Positions 8,958 through 17,429 of a stretch of 64,000 nt of DNA are shown here, in pieces (positions within the stretch are counted from its first letter, which is position 1; each line of letters opens with the position of its first letter). Made by a program: the position numbers and the translations under genes. The stretch lies in the NCBI RefSeq assembly GCF_036568125.1, contig NZ_DATCTF010000010.1, positions 310,001 through 374,000 of the forward strand, given 5' to 3'. The stretch is from Magnetovibrio sp. (GTDB lineage Bacteria; Pseudomonadota; Alphaproteobacteria; Rhodospirillales; Magnetovibrionaceae). The notes beneath the pieces were generated by a model, which was not told where the DNA came from, ran no database searches, and saw only the letters and a program-made list of their open reading frames with translations.

Positions 8958-9228
8958 GGGCGGGGTTTATCACGCTTTTACGGCGCTGTCTTGGGCAAAA
9001 CACCATAGCCAGACACATTCAAAAATGTGCCCGACTTTCATGGTGGCGATGACCAGAAAATCTTAATCGATACTGGACCCTCGCTCATGTTCACCTGATC
9101 AGTGTCAGGGTGAACCTTTTATGCACCGACCAAGGTGAAGTTCACGCCCTTTATCTTGCAGATAAGGAACACGTCGACACATATGCGCCTTTAGAGGTGT
9201 TCAAGACTGCGGTGACGGTTGGGGTTCG
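8958..9228. other. Intergenic region with clustered GTTCAC inverted repeats
   Basis: No gene is seen here. GTTCACC at 9089 pairs with GGTGAAC at 9109 (10 of 11 positions with one bulge). A second dyad, GGTGAAGTTCAC, lies at 9133-9144, and a third hairpin (TATC-ttgca-GATA) follows at about 9151. The segment lies upstream of the DUF3253 gene and downstream of the hemerythrin gene. Confidence 0.5.
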
Positions 9229-9654
9229 TCAGGCTGCGGTTTGGTCTTGATTGCGGGCCAGAGGGTAAAGTTGTTCGCTTTCCGCCTGGATGCGGCTCCA
9301 CACCAATTCGAACATCTCATCGGTTTCCTTGATGAAGGCGTCATGATCACCGATGTGCAGTCCATTTTTACACCATTTGTCGGCATATGACTTGAACAGG
9401 CGTTTGATTTCGCGTTCGCCTTCGATAAAGCGGTCGACCGTGGCGCGCACCGAGCCGTTGTTGTTATTGAGTAACTTGGAATAAATTTCCTTGTTGTGGT
9501 TCATGTGGGCGTCGAACTTGTCGCGGTAGCGTTCGAACAATTCGCAGGTGATGCCGGAATCGCACATCTCGCGATCTTGAAACAGGTAGGATAACGTCTT
9601 CGCCAGTTCTGCGATCTGGTGATTTTGCTGGTGCAGTTCATCGAATGTGGCCAT
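9229..9654 (-). CDS. Hemerythrin-like (HHE-type) protein
   Basis: The 141-residue, all-helical protein has the spaced histidines and acidic residues of hemerythrin/HHE domains: HQQNHQIAEL near the N-terminus, HMNHNKEIY in the second helix, GDHDAFIKETDEMF and a final EQLYPLA helix. Such proteins bind a diiron centre and sense or carry oxygen or react with NO. Which of these applies here cannot be told. The start at 9654 is supported by GGGGGAGAAG upstream. It is transcribed alone. Confidence 0.75.
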   Translation of the reverse strand: MATFDELHQQNHQIAELAKTLSYLFQDREMCDSGITCELFERYRDKFDAHMNHNKEIYSKLLNNNNGSVRATVDRFIEGEREIKRLFKSYADKWCKNGLHIGDHDAFIKETDEMFELVWSRIQAESEQLYPLARNQDQTAA

Positions 9655-9808
9655 GAGCTTCTCCCCCACGCTCGTTATCCGGCACGCAGCCGGGGCGAGG
9701 TGTCCCTTTTGAGGTTATTTTACCCTCATATATTATCGGTTTCGAGGTGCGCGGAAAACGTCTAAGGCGTGCGCACAATCAAGGTGTTGCAGTATTAACT
9801 AATTAAGG

Positions 9809-9840
9809 GAAAACCGGAAATACTGCGAAAATCGGTTTTC
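9809..9840 (-). terminator. Possible terminator hairpin after marC
   Basis: Read on the minus strand, GAAAACCG and CGGTTTTC form a stem just beyond the marC stop, followed by CCCTTAATTA. The stem is short and the T-tract weak, so this is tentative. Confidence 0.35.
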
Positions 9841-10484
9841 TAAGAGAACAGCGGGCTGGCGGACAGACCGTCGAACATAAATTGCACCGACAGTGCCGCC
9901 AGCAAGACCCCGACCACGCGTGAAATGACGTTGAGTCCGGTGACGCCGAGCAATTTCTGCACTTGGCCTGCCATCAACAGCAACACCAGCGTGATCAGCA
10001 ATACCGCCAAGAGTGCGCCGACGGTAACCGCCCAGTGCATAAGATTTCCGGCACTTTCGGCGCTGAGCAGCACCACCGCGCCCATGGAGCCGGGCCCCGC
10101 GATCAGCGGCGTGGCGAGGGGAAAGACGGAGATGTCTTCCTTGCTTTTCGCTTCGGTGGTTTCGTCGTCGGTGGTGGAACTGCCGCCGGAATGACGCGCG
10201 AACACCATGTCGATGGCGATCAACAGCAGCAAAATCCCGCCTGCCGTGCGCATGGCCGCCAAAGTGATGCCCAACCGCGCCAGCGCCGCTTCGCCGAACA
10301 CCGCGAACAGCATCAAGATGGTGGTTGCGATCAGCACGCCCTTGAACGCGAAACCGCGTCGTTGCGCAGGCGCAGTGCCTTGGGTCAGCGCGGCGAACAA
10401 CGCCGCCACATCGACCGGGCCGATGGTGGCGAAAAAGGTGGTAAACGCAACCAGCGCGATTTCGATCAATTGTGCATTGTCCAT
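9840..10484 (-). CDS. MarC family (UPF0056) integral membrane protein
   Basis: The 214-residue protein has six predicted membrane segments and the family signature near the N-terminus ([18 protein letters not shown]). The segment [20 protein letters not shown] is the most conserved part of MarC proteins. A charged cytoplasmic loop ([15 protein letters not shown]) splits the halves. Despite the name, MarC is not shown to cause antibiotic resistance, and its transport substrate is unknown. It is a single-gene unit divergent from cobC. Confidence 0.9.
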   Translation of the reverse strand: MDNAQLIEIALVAFTTFFATIGPVDVAALFAALTQGTAPAQRRGFAFKGVLIATTILMLFAVFGEAALARLGITLAAMRTAGGILLLLIAIDMVFARHSGGSSTTDDETTEAKSKEDISVFPLATPLIAGPGSMGAVVLLSAESAGNLMHWAVTVGALLAVLLITLVLLLMAGQVQKLLGVTGLNVISRVVGVLLAALSVQFMFDGLSASPLFS

Positions 10485-10575
10485 GGCGGCACCTTAACAC
10501 GGGATACGGTCACAAGATCAAGCAGATCCACGATCTCCACTCGCACGCTGGATCACGATCTGCTAAGTGAGGGGC

Positions 10576-11601
10576 ATGGACACGCTTGTAACCGATCTCG
10601 GCCACACAAAGACCATTCAGCACGGTGGCGACCCTAAGGCCGTCGAGGCGCGTTTCCCCGCGCCCAAAGACGGCTGGCTGGATTTGTCCACAGGCATCAA
10701 TCCGGTGCCGTATCCGCTGCCCCCGGTTCCAGGTAAAATGTTTGCGCGGCTGCCCTTGCAGGCCGATTTGCAGGCTTTGTTGGACGCCGCGCGGCGCGCG
10801 TACGGCGTGCCGGATCGCGCCGCCATCGTCGCCAGCCCCGGCACCCAGGCTTTGATCCAGATGGTGCCGACCTTGTTTGCGCCGTCCAGCGTTTCGATCA
10901 TGGGGCCAACTTACGGCGAGCATGCTCCCGCGTGGTCGGTGGCAGGGCACCGGGTCGAGGACGTTCGGTCCATTTGTGCCCAAGCCGCCCAGCCCGCGCC
11001 GTTCGGTGTGGTGGTGCACCCCAACAATCCCGATGGACGCACCCAGACGGTCGAAGGCCTGCTGGCGTTCAGCGAAGAACTCCATGATCGCGGTGGGGTG
11101 TTGGTGGTCGACGAAGCGTTCGCCGACGTCACGCCCGAACTTTCGGTGACGCCGCACGCGGGCAGCGATGGGCTGGTGGTGCTGCGCTCGTTCGGTAAGT
11201 TTTTTGGACTCGCCGGGGTGCGTTTGGGCTTCGCCGTGACCACACCGGATATCGCCCAACGCTTGAGCGCAAAATTAGGCCCCTGGGCGGTGTCTGGCCC
11301 GGCGCTGTGGGCGGGCACCCATGCGCTCGATGACCGTGATTGGACGGAAGCTGCGCGTGTGCGGCTCAAATCTGACGCGCGGCGTTTAGATGATATTTTG
11401 CAGCGCGCCGGGTTCAAAATTGTCGGTGGGACGGATTTGTTTCGTCTTGGCGAAAGCGACGATGCGCCGGCGGTGTTCGAAAAACTTGGCCAGGCCGGAA
11501 TTTTGGTGCGGCCGTTCGATTATCAGCCGCGCTGGCTGCGGTTCGGCTTGCCGGGCACGCAGGCTGATTGGGCGCGGTTGGAAGCGGCGCTTAACGCCTA
11601 A
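10576..11601 (+). CDS. cobC: Threonine-phosphate decarboxylase / cobalamin biosynthesis protein CobC
   Basis: This fold-type I PLP enzyme of 341 residues resembles histidinol-phosphate aminotransferase. It has the CobC-type N-terminus HGGDPKAVEARFPAP, then LDLSTGINPVPYPLP. The PLP lysine lies in RSFGKFFGLAGVRLGF, with VVDEAFAD as the aspartate motif. The family makes (R)-1-amino-2-propanol phosphate for the lower loop of cobalamin. The ATG at 10576 follows GAGGGG. No other cobalamin gene is in the window, and no cobalamin riboswitch was recognised upstream. Its stop overlaps a convergent microprotein gene by four bases. Confidence 0.88.
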   Translation: MDTLVTDLGHTKTIQHGGDPKAVEARFPAPKDGWLDLSTGINPVPYPLPPVPGKMFARLPLQADLQALLDAARRAYGVPDRAAIVASPGTQALIQMVPTLFAPSSVSIMGPTYGEHAPAWSVAGHRVEDVRSICAQAAQPAPFGVVVHPNNPDGRTQTVEGLLAFSEELHDRGGVLVVDEAFADVTPELSVTPHAGSDGLVVLRSFGKFFGLAGVRLGFAVTTPDIAQRLSAKLGPWAVSGPALWAGTHALDDRDWTEAARVRLKSDARRLDDILQRAGFKIVGGTDLFRLGESDDAPAVFEKLGQAGILVRPFDYQPRWLRFGLPGTQADWARLEAALNA

Positions 11602-11729
11602 TCGTCGCCATCGGAATCGGATTTTTTCTCGTTCGGTCCGCTCAAAATCGCGCGCAGCATGAAAATGGTGGCGATGAAGATAACCGCACCCGCGACATAG
11701 CCGAAAATCGTCGATAACTGCGCTAACAT
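11598..11729 (-). CDS. 43-residue single-span membrane microprotein
   Basis: The frame runs from ATG at 11729 to TAG at 11598 and encodes MLAQLSTIFGYVAGAVIFIA followed by TIFMLRAILSGPNEKKSDSDGDD. That is one hydrophobic helix with a charged, acidic C-terminal tail. AAGGA stands eight bases before the ATG. It lies 12 bases downstream of the SDR gene in the radA-cvpA-purF-SDR operon and overlaps the convergent cobC stop by four bases (CTAA). No function is recognised. Confidence 0.65.
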   Translation of the reverse strand: MLAQLSTIFGYVAGAVIFIATIFMLRAILSGPNEKKSDSDGDD

Positions 11730-11741
11730 CAGACCGATCCT

Positions 11742-12491
11742 TTAGAGGGCGTAGCTGGTGTGTCCCGCCGCCAGTTCTTGTTCCGCTTCCACGATGGTGC
11801 CGTTGGCGGTGCATGCGGGCGAGGCGAGTTCCAAAAACAGGTGATTGATGGTTTCCGGCGTTTTGACCGTTTCGGGATTTTCTCCTGGCATGGCTTCTGC
11901 ACGCATGTCGGTGCGGGTGCCGCCGGGATTGATCAGGTTGACGCGAACGGACGTCTTGTCGCATTCCGCCGCATAAATGTTGGCGGTCATTTCTAAACCC
12001 GCCTTGGATACCGCGTACGTTCCCCAGTAAGGGCGCGCCACATGGCCGACGGTGGAGGTGACGAAAATCGCGCGCCCAGCGTCGGACGCTTTCAGCAGCG
12101 GATCCATGGAACGGATCAAACGCCAATTGGCGGTGAGGTTGATGTCCAAGACCTTTTGCCATTCGCGCGGTTCGATGTGCGAGATCGGCGCCAACGTGCC
12201 CAGGTCGCCGGCGTTGCCGATCAAGATGTCGAGTTTCTTGAAGCGTTCATAAATCGCAGCGCCGATTTTATCGATGGTGTCGAAGTCGGTAAGATCGCAC
12301 GGCACCAAAGTCGCCTTGCCATGGCCGGCGGCGCGCAGTTCGTCGTCCAGTTCTTCCAGTGCGCCTTGGGTGCGCGCGGTGAGGATCAGGTGTGCGCCCT
12401 GTTCGGCGAAACATTTGGCCAGCGCGCGGCCGATGCCGCGTGATGCGCCGGTGATCAGGGCGACGCGGCCCTCGAGAATTTTGTCAGCCAT
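11742..12491 (-). CDS. Short-chain dehydrogenase/reductase (purF-linked SDR)
   Basis: The classical SDR of 249 residues has the Rossmann glycine motif TGASRGIGRA, NAG (IGNAGDLG), catalytic Ser in VTSTVGHV and Tyr-x3-Lys in YAVSKAG. The substrate is unknown. The gene follows purF by 12 bases, a linkage seen in many alphaproteobacteria (cvpA-purF-SDR), so co-transcription is very likely, although a purine-related role is not established. Confidence 0.9.
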   Translation of the reverse strand: MADKILEGRVALITGASRGIGRALAKCFAEQGAHLILTARTQGALEELDDELRAAGHGKATLVPCDLTDFDTIDKIGAAIYERFKKLDILIGNAGDLGTLAPISHIEPREWQKVLDINLTANWRLIRSMDPLLKASDAGRAIFVTSTVGHVARPYWGTYAVSKAGLEMTANIYAAECDKTSVRVNLINPGGTRTDMRAEAMPGENPETVKTPETINHLFLELASPACTANGTIVEAEQELAAGHTSYAL

Positions 12492-12503
12492 GGTTTCGCT
12501 CTC

Positions 12504-13979
12504 TTAGTCCTCGGACAAAAGGGTCAGTTGCTCCGGCCCCGGGTTGCCTTCCTTGTCGACCAGCGGGATGGCGTAATCGCCGGTGAAGCATGCATCGCAG
12601 TATTGCGGGCACTCGGCATTGCGTTGTTTTTCGCCGACTGCACGATACAGGCCGTCGTGTGAAATGAACGCCAGCGAATCAACGCCGATGTGCTTGGCCA
12701 TTTCCTCGACGCTCATGTTGTGGGCCATCAGTTTTTCCTGATCGGGGGTGTCGATGCCATAGTAACACGGGTGCGTGGTCGGCGGGCTGGAGATGCGCAT
12801 ATGCACTTCTTTGGCCCCGGCGTTGCGCATCATTTCGACGATCTTCACCGAGGTGGTGCCGCGCACGATGGAATCGTCAACCAAAACCAAACGCTTGCCC
12901 TTGATCCAGGCGCGGTTGGCGTTGTGTTTCAGCTTGACGCCCAAATGGCGAATGGTATCGGACGGCTGAATGAAGGTGCGTCCCATGTAGTGGCTGCGGA
13001 TGATGCCCAGATCGAACGGCACGCCGCTTTCTTCGGCGTAACCGATGGCTGCGGGAACGCCGGAATCGGGCACCGGAACGATCATGTCGGCTTCGACATG
13101 GCTTTCGCGGGCGAGCTCTTTGCCGATGTTCTTGCGCACTTCGTAGACGTTGCGGCCTTCGATGACGCTGTCGGGACGGGCGAAGTAGATGTGTTCGAAA
13201 ATGCAAAAGCGCGATGCTTGCTTGGGGAACGGTTTCAGGCTCTGCATGCCGGCTTCGCTGAAAATCACGATTTCACCCGGCTCGACGTCGCGCACGTAAT
13301 CGGCGCCGATGATGTCCAGCGCACAGGTTTCCGACGCCAAAACGTGGCCGTCGCCGATTTTGCCGATCACCAACGGACGCACACCGTGCGGATCGCGCAC
13401 GCCGATCAGTTTTTGGCGCGTCAATGCGACGATGGAATACGCCCCCGCGACCCCGCTCAGCGCATCGGTGAGACGATCGAGAACCTTGCGGTATTCGCTG
13501 GTGGCGACGCGGTGCAGGATGGTTTCGGTGTCGGACGTGGACTGGAAGATGCTGCCCCGTTCGACCAGATCGCGGCGGCAGGTGCGGGCGTTGGTGAGGT
13601 TGCCGTTGTGCGCGATGGCGAAGCCGCCGAAGACCAGATCGGCGAACAGCGGCTGGACGTTGCGCATGACGGTGCCGCCGGCGGTCGAGTAGCGCACATG
13701 ACCGATGGCCATGGGGCCTTCGAGGCGGTTGATGACCTCTTCGGAATTGAAGTTGTCGCCGACGCTGCCCAATGCCCGGTGACTGTGGAAGTGCTTGCCG
13801 CCGAACGACACGATCCCGGCGGCTTCCTGGCCGCGGTGCTGAAGCGCATGCAGGCCCAGCGCCGTCAGCGCGGATGCGTCGGGATGGTTATAGACGCCGA
13901 AAACGCCGCACTCGTCGTGGAAATGGTCGTCTTCGGGAAGCGATGCGGTGGTGCACGGTGCGGTGCGGGGGGTGTCCAT
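12504..13979 (-). CDS. purF: Amidophosphoribosyltransferase PurF
   Basis: PurF catalyses the first committed step of purine synthesis, making phosphoribosylamine from PRPP and glutamine. With ATG at 13979 the protein is 491 residues. It carries a 23-residue propeptide before Cys24 of DECGVFGVYNHP, the N-terminal nucleophile released by processing. The PRPP loop reads VLVDDSIVRGTTS. Two later cysteine-containing segments (CFTGDY, ECPQYCDA) fit the iron-sulfur-containing PurF type. A TTG-initiated frame reaches 14036 and would overlap cvpA. The gap to cvpA is 40 bases. Confidence 0.96.
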   Translation of the reverse strand: MDTPRTAPCTTASLPEDDHFHDECGVFGVYNHPDASALTALGLHALQHRGQEAAGIVSFGGKHFHSHRALGSVGDNFNSEEVINRLEGPMAIGHVRYSTAGGTVMRNVQPLFADLVFGGFAIAHNGNLTNARTCRRDLVERGSIFQSTSDTETILHRVATSEYRKVLDRLTDALSGVAGAYSIVALTRQKLIGVRDPHGVRPLVIGKIGDGHVLASETCALDIIGADYVRDVEPGEIVIFSEAGMQSLKPFPKQASRFCIFEHIYFARPDSVIEGRNVYEVRKNIGKELARESHVEADMIVPVPDSGVPAAIGYAEESGVPFDLGIIRSHYMGRTFIQPSDTIRHLGVKLKHNANRAWIKGKRLVLVDDSIVRGTTSVKIVEMMRNAGAKEVHMRISSPPTTHPCYYGIDTPDQEKLMAHNMSVEEMAKHIGVDSLAFISHDGLYRAVGEKQRNAECPQYCDACFTGDYAIPLVDKEGNPGPEQLTLLSED

Positions 13980-14019
13980 GGGCGTTGCGATCCGAGTTAA
14001 GAGCCAGTTTAACGTGAGG

Positions 14020-14682
14020 TCACTGGCTGGTTTCAAAGAGCCTGTCCATCTCCGAGCGTTCCTTCTGACCGTACCCGTCGGTGGTCGATCCGGCGGGGGC
14101 TTTGGGAATGGCGTTGATGGCTTTGTCGAGCAGCGATTGGTTTTGGTCTTTTTGTGCAGGTTTTGCCGCGGGTTTGTCCTTGGTCGCGGGGGCGTTCGGG
14201 TCCGGTTCTTCGGTTGCCGGGGCCAGGGCCTTCAGCATGTCGGCCCCTTGGATGATCAAGGGCAGGGTGCGGGCCTCGTAAATCCATTCCGGCTGTTCGT
14301 CGGCGGGCACCATCCAGGTGTAGCCGATCCACACCAGGGCGACGATCACCGCGCCGCGCAGCAAACCGAACAAAAAGCCCAGGGCCCGGTCCAGTGGGCC
14401 TAGTGCACTTTCCTTTACCCCGCGCGAAATGCGCCGGGTGGTGATGGAAAGGACCGCCAGCGTGACGACGAACACCAGTATGCCGGTCACCAAGGTGGCG
14501 ATGAACGGGTCTTCGATGAATTGCAGGGTGAAATGTTCCAGCACCGGGGTGCCGTAAAGGGTGGCGAAAACTGCGCCGATCCAGCCCGCGATGGACAGAA
14601 CCTCATGGACGAACCCGCGCGCATACGCAAAAGCGCCGGATATCAGCAGCGTGCCAATGACGAGGATGTCAATCCAGTGCAT
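14020..14682 (-). CDS. cvpA: CvpA family membrane protein
   Basis: The 220-residue inner-membrane protein has four predicted helices and the CvpA N-terminal pattern (WIDILVIGTLLISGAFAYARG). A long Ala/Pro/Lys-rich cytoplasmic tail ends NAIPKAPAGSTTDGYG and DRLFETSQ. CvpA is needed for colicin V production in Escherichia coli and affects envelope homeostasis. The molecular activity is unclear. It lies six bases after radA and directly before purF, the usual order. Confidence 0.88.
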   Translation of the reverse strand: MHWIDILVIGTLLISGAFAYARGFVHEVLSIAGWIGAVFATLYGTPVLEHFTLQFIEDPFIATLVTGILVFVVTLAVLSITTRRISRGVKESALGPLDRALGFLFGLLRGAVIVALVWIGYTWMVPADEQPEWIYEARTLPLIIQGADMLKALAPATEEPDPNAPATKDKPAAKPAQKDQNQSLLDKAINAIPKAPAGSTTDGYGQKERSEMDRLFETSQ

Positions 14683-14688
14683 GTGACC

Positions 14689-16059
14689 TCAAAATCCATC
14701 TTCGGTTTCGAACATCTGCGCCAGTTCTTGAATGTGGCCCAATTCGTTCGACGTAATGCCTTTTGCCGCAACCTTGGTCTTGCCACGATTTTTCGGCACG
14801 ACCGCGCGGGTGAACCCGAGTTTGGCGGCTTCCTTGAGCCGTCCTTCCGCGTGGCTGACCGCACGGACCTCGCCGGACAGGCCGACTTCGCCGAAAAACA
14901 GGCTGCCGCGCGGCACCGCGATACCGCTTAAACTGGACAGCAAAGCCGCCGCGACGGCCAAGTCGGCGGCGGGTTCGGTGACCCGCAATCCACCTGCGAC
15001 GTTCAAGTACACGTCGTTGGCCCCGATGGCAACCCCGCATCGGGTTTCGATCACCGCCATGACCATGGCCAAACGCGAACTGTCCCACCCGACAACAGCG
15101 CGCCGGGGCGTCGCCAACGTCGAAGGCGAGACTAGGGCCTGGACCTCCATAAGCATCGGGCGCGTGCCTTCCATGCCCGCAAACACCGCCGATCCGCTGA
15201 CCTCTTGATCGCGATCGGACAGGAACAGGGCGGACGGATTGCTGACCTCGCTGAGGCCCGCGTCCGACATCTCGAACACGCCGATTTCGTCGGTTGCGCC
15301 GAAACGGTTTTTCACCGCGCGCAAAATCCGGAACTGGTGACTGCGGTCGCCTTCGAAATATAGCACCGTGTCGACCATGTGCTCCAGCACCCGCGGTCCG
15401 GCGATTTGGCCTTCCTTGGTCACGTGGCCGACCAAAATGACGGGAAAGCCCTTGCGCTTGGCCAAGCGGATCAGTTCCTGGGCCGAGGTGCGCACCTGGG
15501 CCACGGTGCCGGGCGCACTTTCCAGGCTGTCGACGAACATGGTTTGGATGGAATCGATGATCGCCACGTCGGGCGGGTCGTCGTCCAAGGTGGTGACGAT
15601 GTCGCGCACGTTGGTGGCGGCGGCCAATTCGACCGGATTTTTTTCCAAATGCAGACGGCTGGCGCGCAGACGCAGTTGATCGACGGCTTCTTCGCCGCTG
15701 ATGTAGGCGACCCGCCCGCCCTTGGACAGTTGCGCCGCGGCTTGCAGCAAGATGGTCGATTTGCCGATGCCGGGTTCGCCGCCGACCAAAATGGCCGAGC
15801 CCGCGACCATTCCGCCGCCGAGCACGCGGTCGAACTCTTCAATGTTGGTTTTGCGCCGGGGCGGGCTCTTTTCCTGGCCTTCAAGGCCGACGAAGGTGAC
15901 TTTGCGGCCTTTCTTCGCGCCCAAACCCTTGGGCGTGTCGTCGGCGGCGACTTCTTCGCTGAGTGAGTTCCACGCGCCGCAGGTGTCGCACTTGCCGCTC
16001 CACTTTGGGTAAGTGGCGCCGCATTCCGCGCAGACGAACTGGGTTTTTGACTTGGCCAA
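14689..16059 (-). CDS. radA: DNA repair protein RadA
   Basis: RadA is a RecA-like ATPase that helps branch migration during homologous recombination. The protein has an N-terminal C4 zinc finger (CAECG...CDTCG), Walker A GGEPGIGKST, the RadA-specific KNRFG motif and a C-terminal Lon-like domain (AVVGWDSSRLAMVMAVIE). TTG at 16059 gives a 456-residue protein beginning LAKSKTQFVC, the family norm. A frame open to 16149 would add 30 atypical residues. It is the first gene of the radA-cvpA-purF-SDR operon and is divergent from the ribbon-helix-helix gene. Confidence 0.95.
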   Translation of the reverse strand: MAKSKTQFVCAECGATYPKWSGKCDTCGAWNSLSEEVAADDTPKGLGAKKGRKVTFVGLEGQEKSPPRRKTNIEEFDRVLGGGMVAGSAILVGGEPGIGKSTILLQAAAQLSKGGRVAYISGEEAVDQLRLRASRLHLEKNPVELAAATNVRDIVTTLDDDPPDVAIIDSIQTMFVDSLESAPGTVAQVRTSAQELIRLAKRKGFPVILVGHVTKEGQIAGPRVLEHMVDTVLYFEGDRSHQFRILRAVKNRFGATDEIGVFEMSDAGLSEVSNPSALFLSDRDQEVSGSAVFAGMEGTRPMLMEVQALVSPSTLATPRRAVVGWDSSRLAMVMAVIETRCGVAIGANDVYLNVAGGLRVTEPAADLAVAAALLSSLSGIAVPRGSLFFGEVGLSGEVRAVSHAEGRLKEAAKLGFTRAVVPKNRGKTKVAAKGITSNELGHIQELAQMFETEDGF

Positions 16060-16247
16060 CAGGCGTTTCCGAACCCTGAAATGATGAGATGACGCCAGCG
16101 GCCACAGCCCGGCGCCGACGCTCAAATATGTAGCGTGATTCGGCACCAAAGCTCAAGGCGCATGCGGGATGCTTTGCGAGCTTGGGGCAGTTGTGATCAA
16201 ATGGCGCAACCCATAGTCACACAGGGTGGATCAGTCGGGAGGATCAT

Positions 16248-16544
16248 ATGTGTCAGGTTTTCGCGGGACAGGACCCCGCAAGCTACAGCTATCAGACGCG
16301 GTCCATTCGTCTCAACGGGCAAAGCACCAGCATTCGCTTGGAAGCCACGTTTTGGGGCTTGCTGGAAAAGATCGCAAAATCCCAAGGTCTGAGCGTGCCG
16401 AAATTCGTCTCTACGGTGCATAAGGAAGCGTTGCTGCTGCACGGCGAAGTGAGCAATTTCACCTCGTTGTTGCGCTGTGCGTGCATCGTTTACCTGCAAG
16501 GCGGTGCGGGGGACGATTTGGCCGAAGCCGCGCAAGCTTCGTAG
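16248..16544 (+). CDS. Ribbon-helix-helix domain protein (RHH_4 type)
   Basis: This 98-residue protein carries the alphaproteobacterial RHH_4 pattern: TRSIRLNGQSTSIRLEATFW as the ribbon and first helix, then LLEKIAKSQGLSVPKFVSTV, and LRCACIVYLQ near the end. The fold suggests a small DNA-binding dimer, but no operator or target is known. GGGAGG stands five bases before the ATG. It is divergent from radA and alone on its strand until the glyoxalase gene 80 bases further on. Confidence 0.8.
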   Translation: MCQVFAGQDPASYSYQTRSIRLNGQSTSIRLEATFWGLLEKIAKSQGLSVPKFVSTVHKEALLLHGEVSNFTSLLRCACIVYLQGGAGDDLAEAAQAS

Positions 16545-16624
16545 TATACCTATAACACCCGCGCGCCATGCGTTCGGCTTAAAATTGCGCCTCGATCAAC
16601 TGAAAACGTATCGGGGAAGCCGCC

Positions 16625-17020
16625 GTGGCGAAAGCAATTCACACCATGATCCGCGTCTTGGACGAGGCGCGATCGGTCCAATTTTACCAAACCGCGTTTG
16701 GCCTCGACGTCGCCGAACGTTTTGAGTTCGACGATTTCACGCTGGTTTATCTGCGCGATGCCGACAGTGGGTTCGAGATTGAACTCACCGTCAATCACGG
16801 CCGCACCGACCCTTACGCGATGGGCGACGGCTACGGTCACATTGCTTTCGTGGTGGATGACCTGGAAGGCGAACATGCCCGTTTCGAAGCCGCCGGTCTG
16901 TCACCCAACAAGATCGTCGCGTTCAACCGCGAAGGCGAACTGATGGCGAAGTTCTTTTTTGTCCAAGACCCCGACGGCTACAAAATCGAAGTGCTGCAAA
17001 AGCACGGCCGTTACGTCTGA
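16625..17020 (+). CDS. gloA: Lactoylglutathione lyase (glyoxalase I)
   Basis: The 131-residue VOC-fold enzyme closely follows GloA. The four metal ligands are in place: His6 in AIHTMIRV, Glu in FEIELTVNHG, His in GYGHIAFVVDD and Glu in DPDGYKIEVLQ. GloA converts the hemithioacetal of methylglyoxal and glutathione to S-lactoylglutathione. Translation starts at GTG 16625 behind GGGGAAG. A muconolactone-isomerase-like gene follows after 28 bases with its own ribosome binding site, and both end at the terminator near 17389. Confidence 0.88.
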   Translation: MAKAIHTMIRVLDEARSVQFYQTAFGLDVAERFEFDDFTLVYLRDADSGFEIELTVNHGRTDPYAMGDGYGHIAFVVDDLEGEHARFEAAGLSPNKIVAFNREGELMAKFFFVQDPDGYKIEVLQKHGRYV

Positions 17021-17048
17021 AAACGCAATTCACATAGGGAGAAGTCAA

Positions 17049-17360
17049 ATGCTGTTTCACTTGGATTTTTACGTCGAATACCCCGCCGACATGGAGCAAA
17101 AGGACCTGTTTCGCATTTGGGCCGAAGAGGCCGATGCGGCGCTGGGCGCGAAAGAGGCCGGTGTGGTGGTCGACCTGTGGAAAGCCGTCGGCTCGCGGCG
17201 GGTGATCGCGGTGGTCAACGTCGATGGCCCCGATACGCTGGATCAAATTCTGCTCGACCTGCCGATCATGAAACAACACGGCCAGCACGTGCAGGTCGAT
17301 GTCACGGCTTTGCGCCGTTATGAAGATTTCGCCAGCGACGTCAAAGACCGTCTCGGCTGA
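17049..17360 (+). CDS. Muconolactone delta-isomerase-like protein
   Basis: The 103-residue protein begins MLFHLDFYVEYPADM and contains DLWKAVGSRRVIAVVNVDG and LLDLPIMKQHGQHVQVDV, the arrangement of muconolactone delta-isomerase (MIase) and related ferredoxin-fold small proteins. True MIases act in the catechol branch of the beta-ketoadipate pathway, but no other pathway gene is nearby, so the substrate is uncertain. AGGGAG stands seven bases before the ATG at 17049. It is probably co-transcribed with gloA. Confidence 0.75.
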   Translation: MLFHLDFYVEYPADMEQKDLFRIWAEEADAALGAKEAGVVVDLWKAVGSRRVIAVVNVDGPDTLDQILLDLPIMKQHGQHVQVDVTALRRYEDFASDVKDRLG

Positions 17361-17388
17361 CGCTCACCTGTTCACGTCTGGTCATTTT

Positions 17389-17429
17389 TCACCCGTCCCG
17401 GAGTTTTCTCCGTGGCGGGTGATTTTTTT
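17389..17429 (+). terminator. Rho-independent terminator after gloA-MIase
   Basis: TCACCCGTCCCGGAG and CTCCGTGGCGGGTGA form a long stem with a TTTT loop, followed by seven T residues. It cleanly ends the glyoxalase transcription unit. Confidence 0.9.

Noticed and set aside
10500-10575. Cobalamin riboswitch upstream of cobC
   Set aside because: The interval is too short and no B12-box sequence is visible.
12690-14000. 436-codon plus-strand frame across purF
   Set aside because: Antisense to the well-supported purF gene and with no domain. Typical high-GC shadow.
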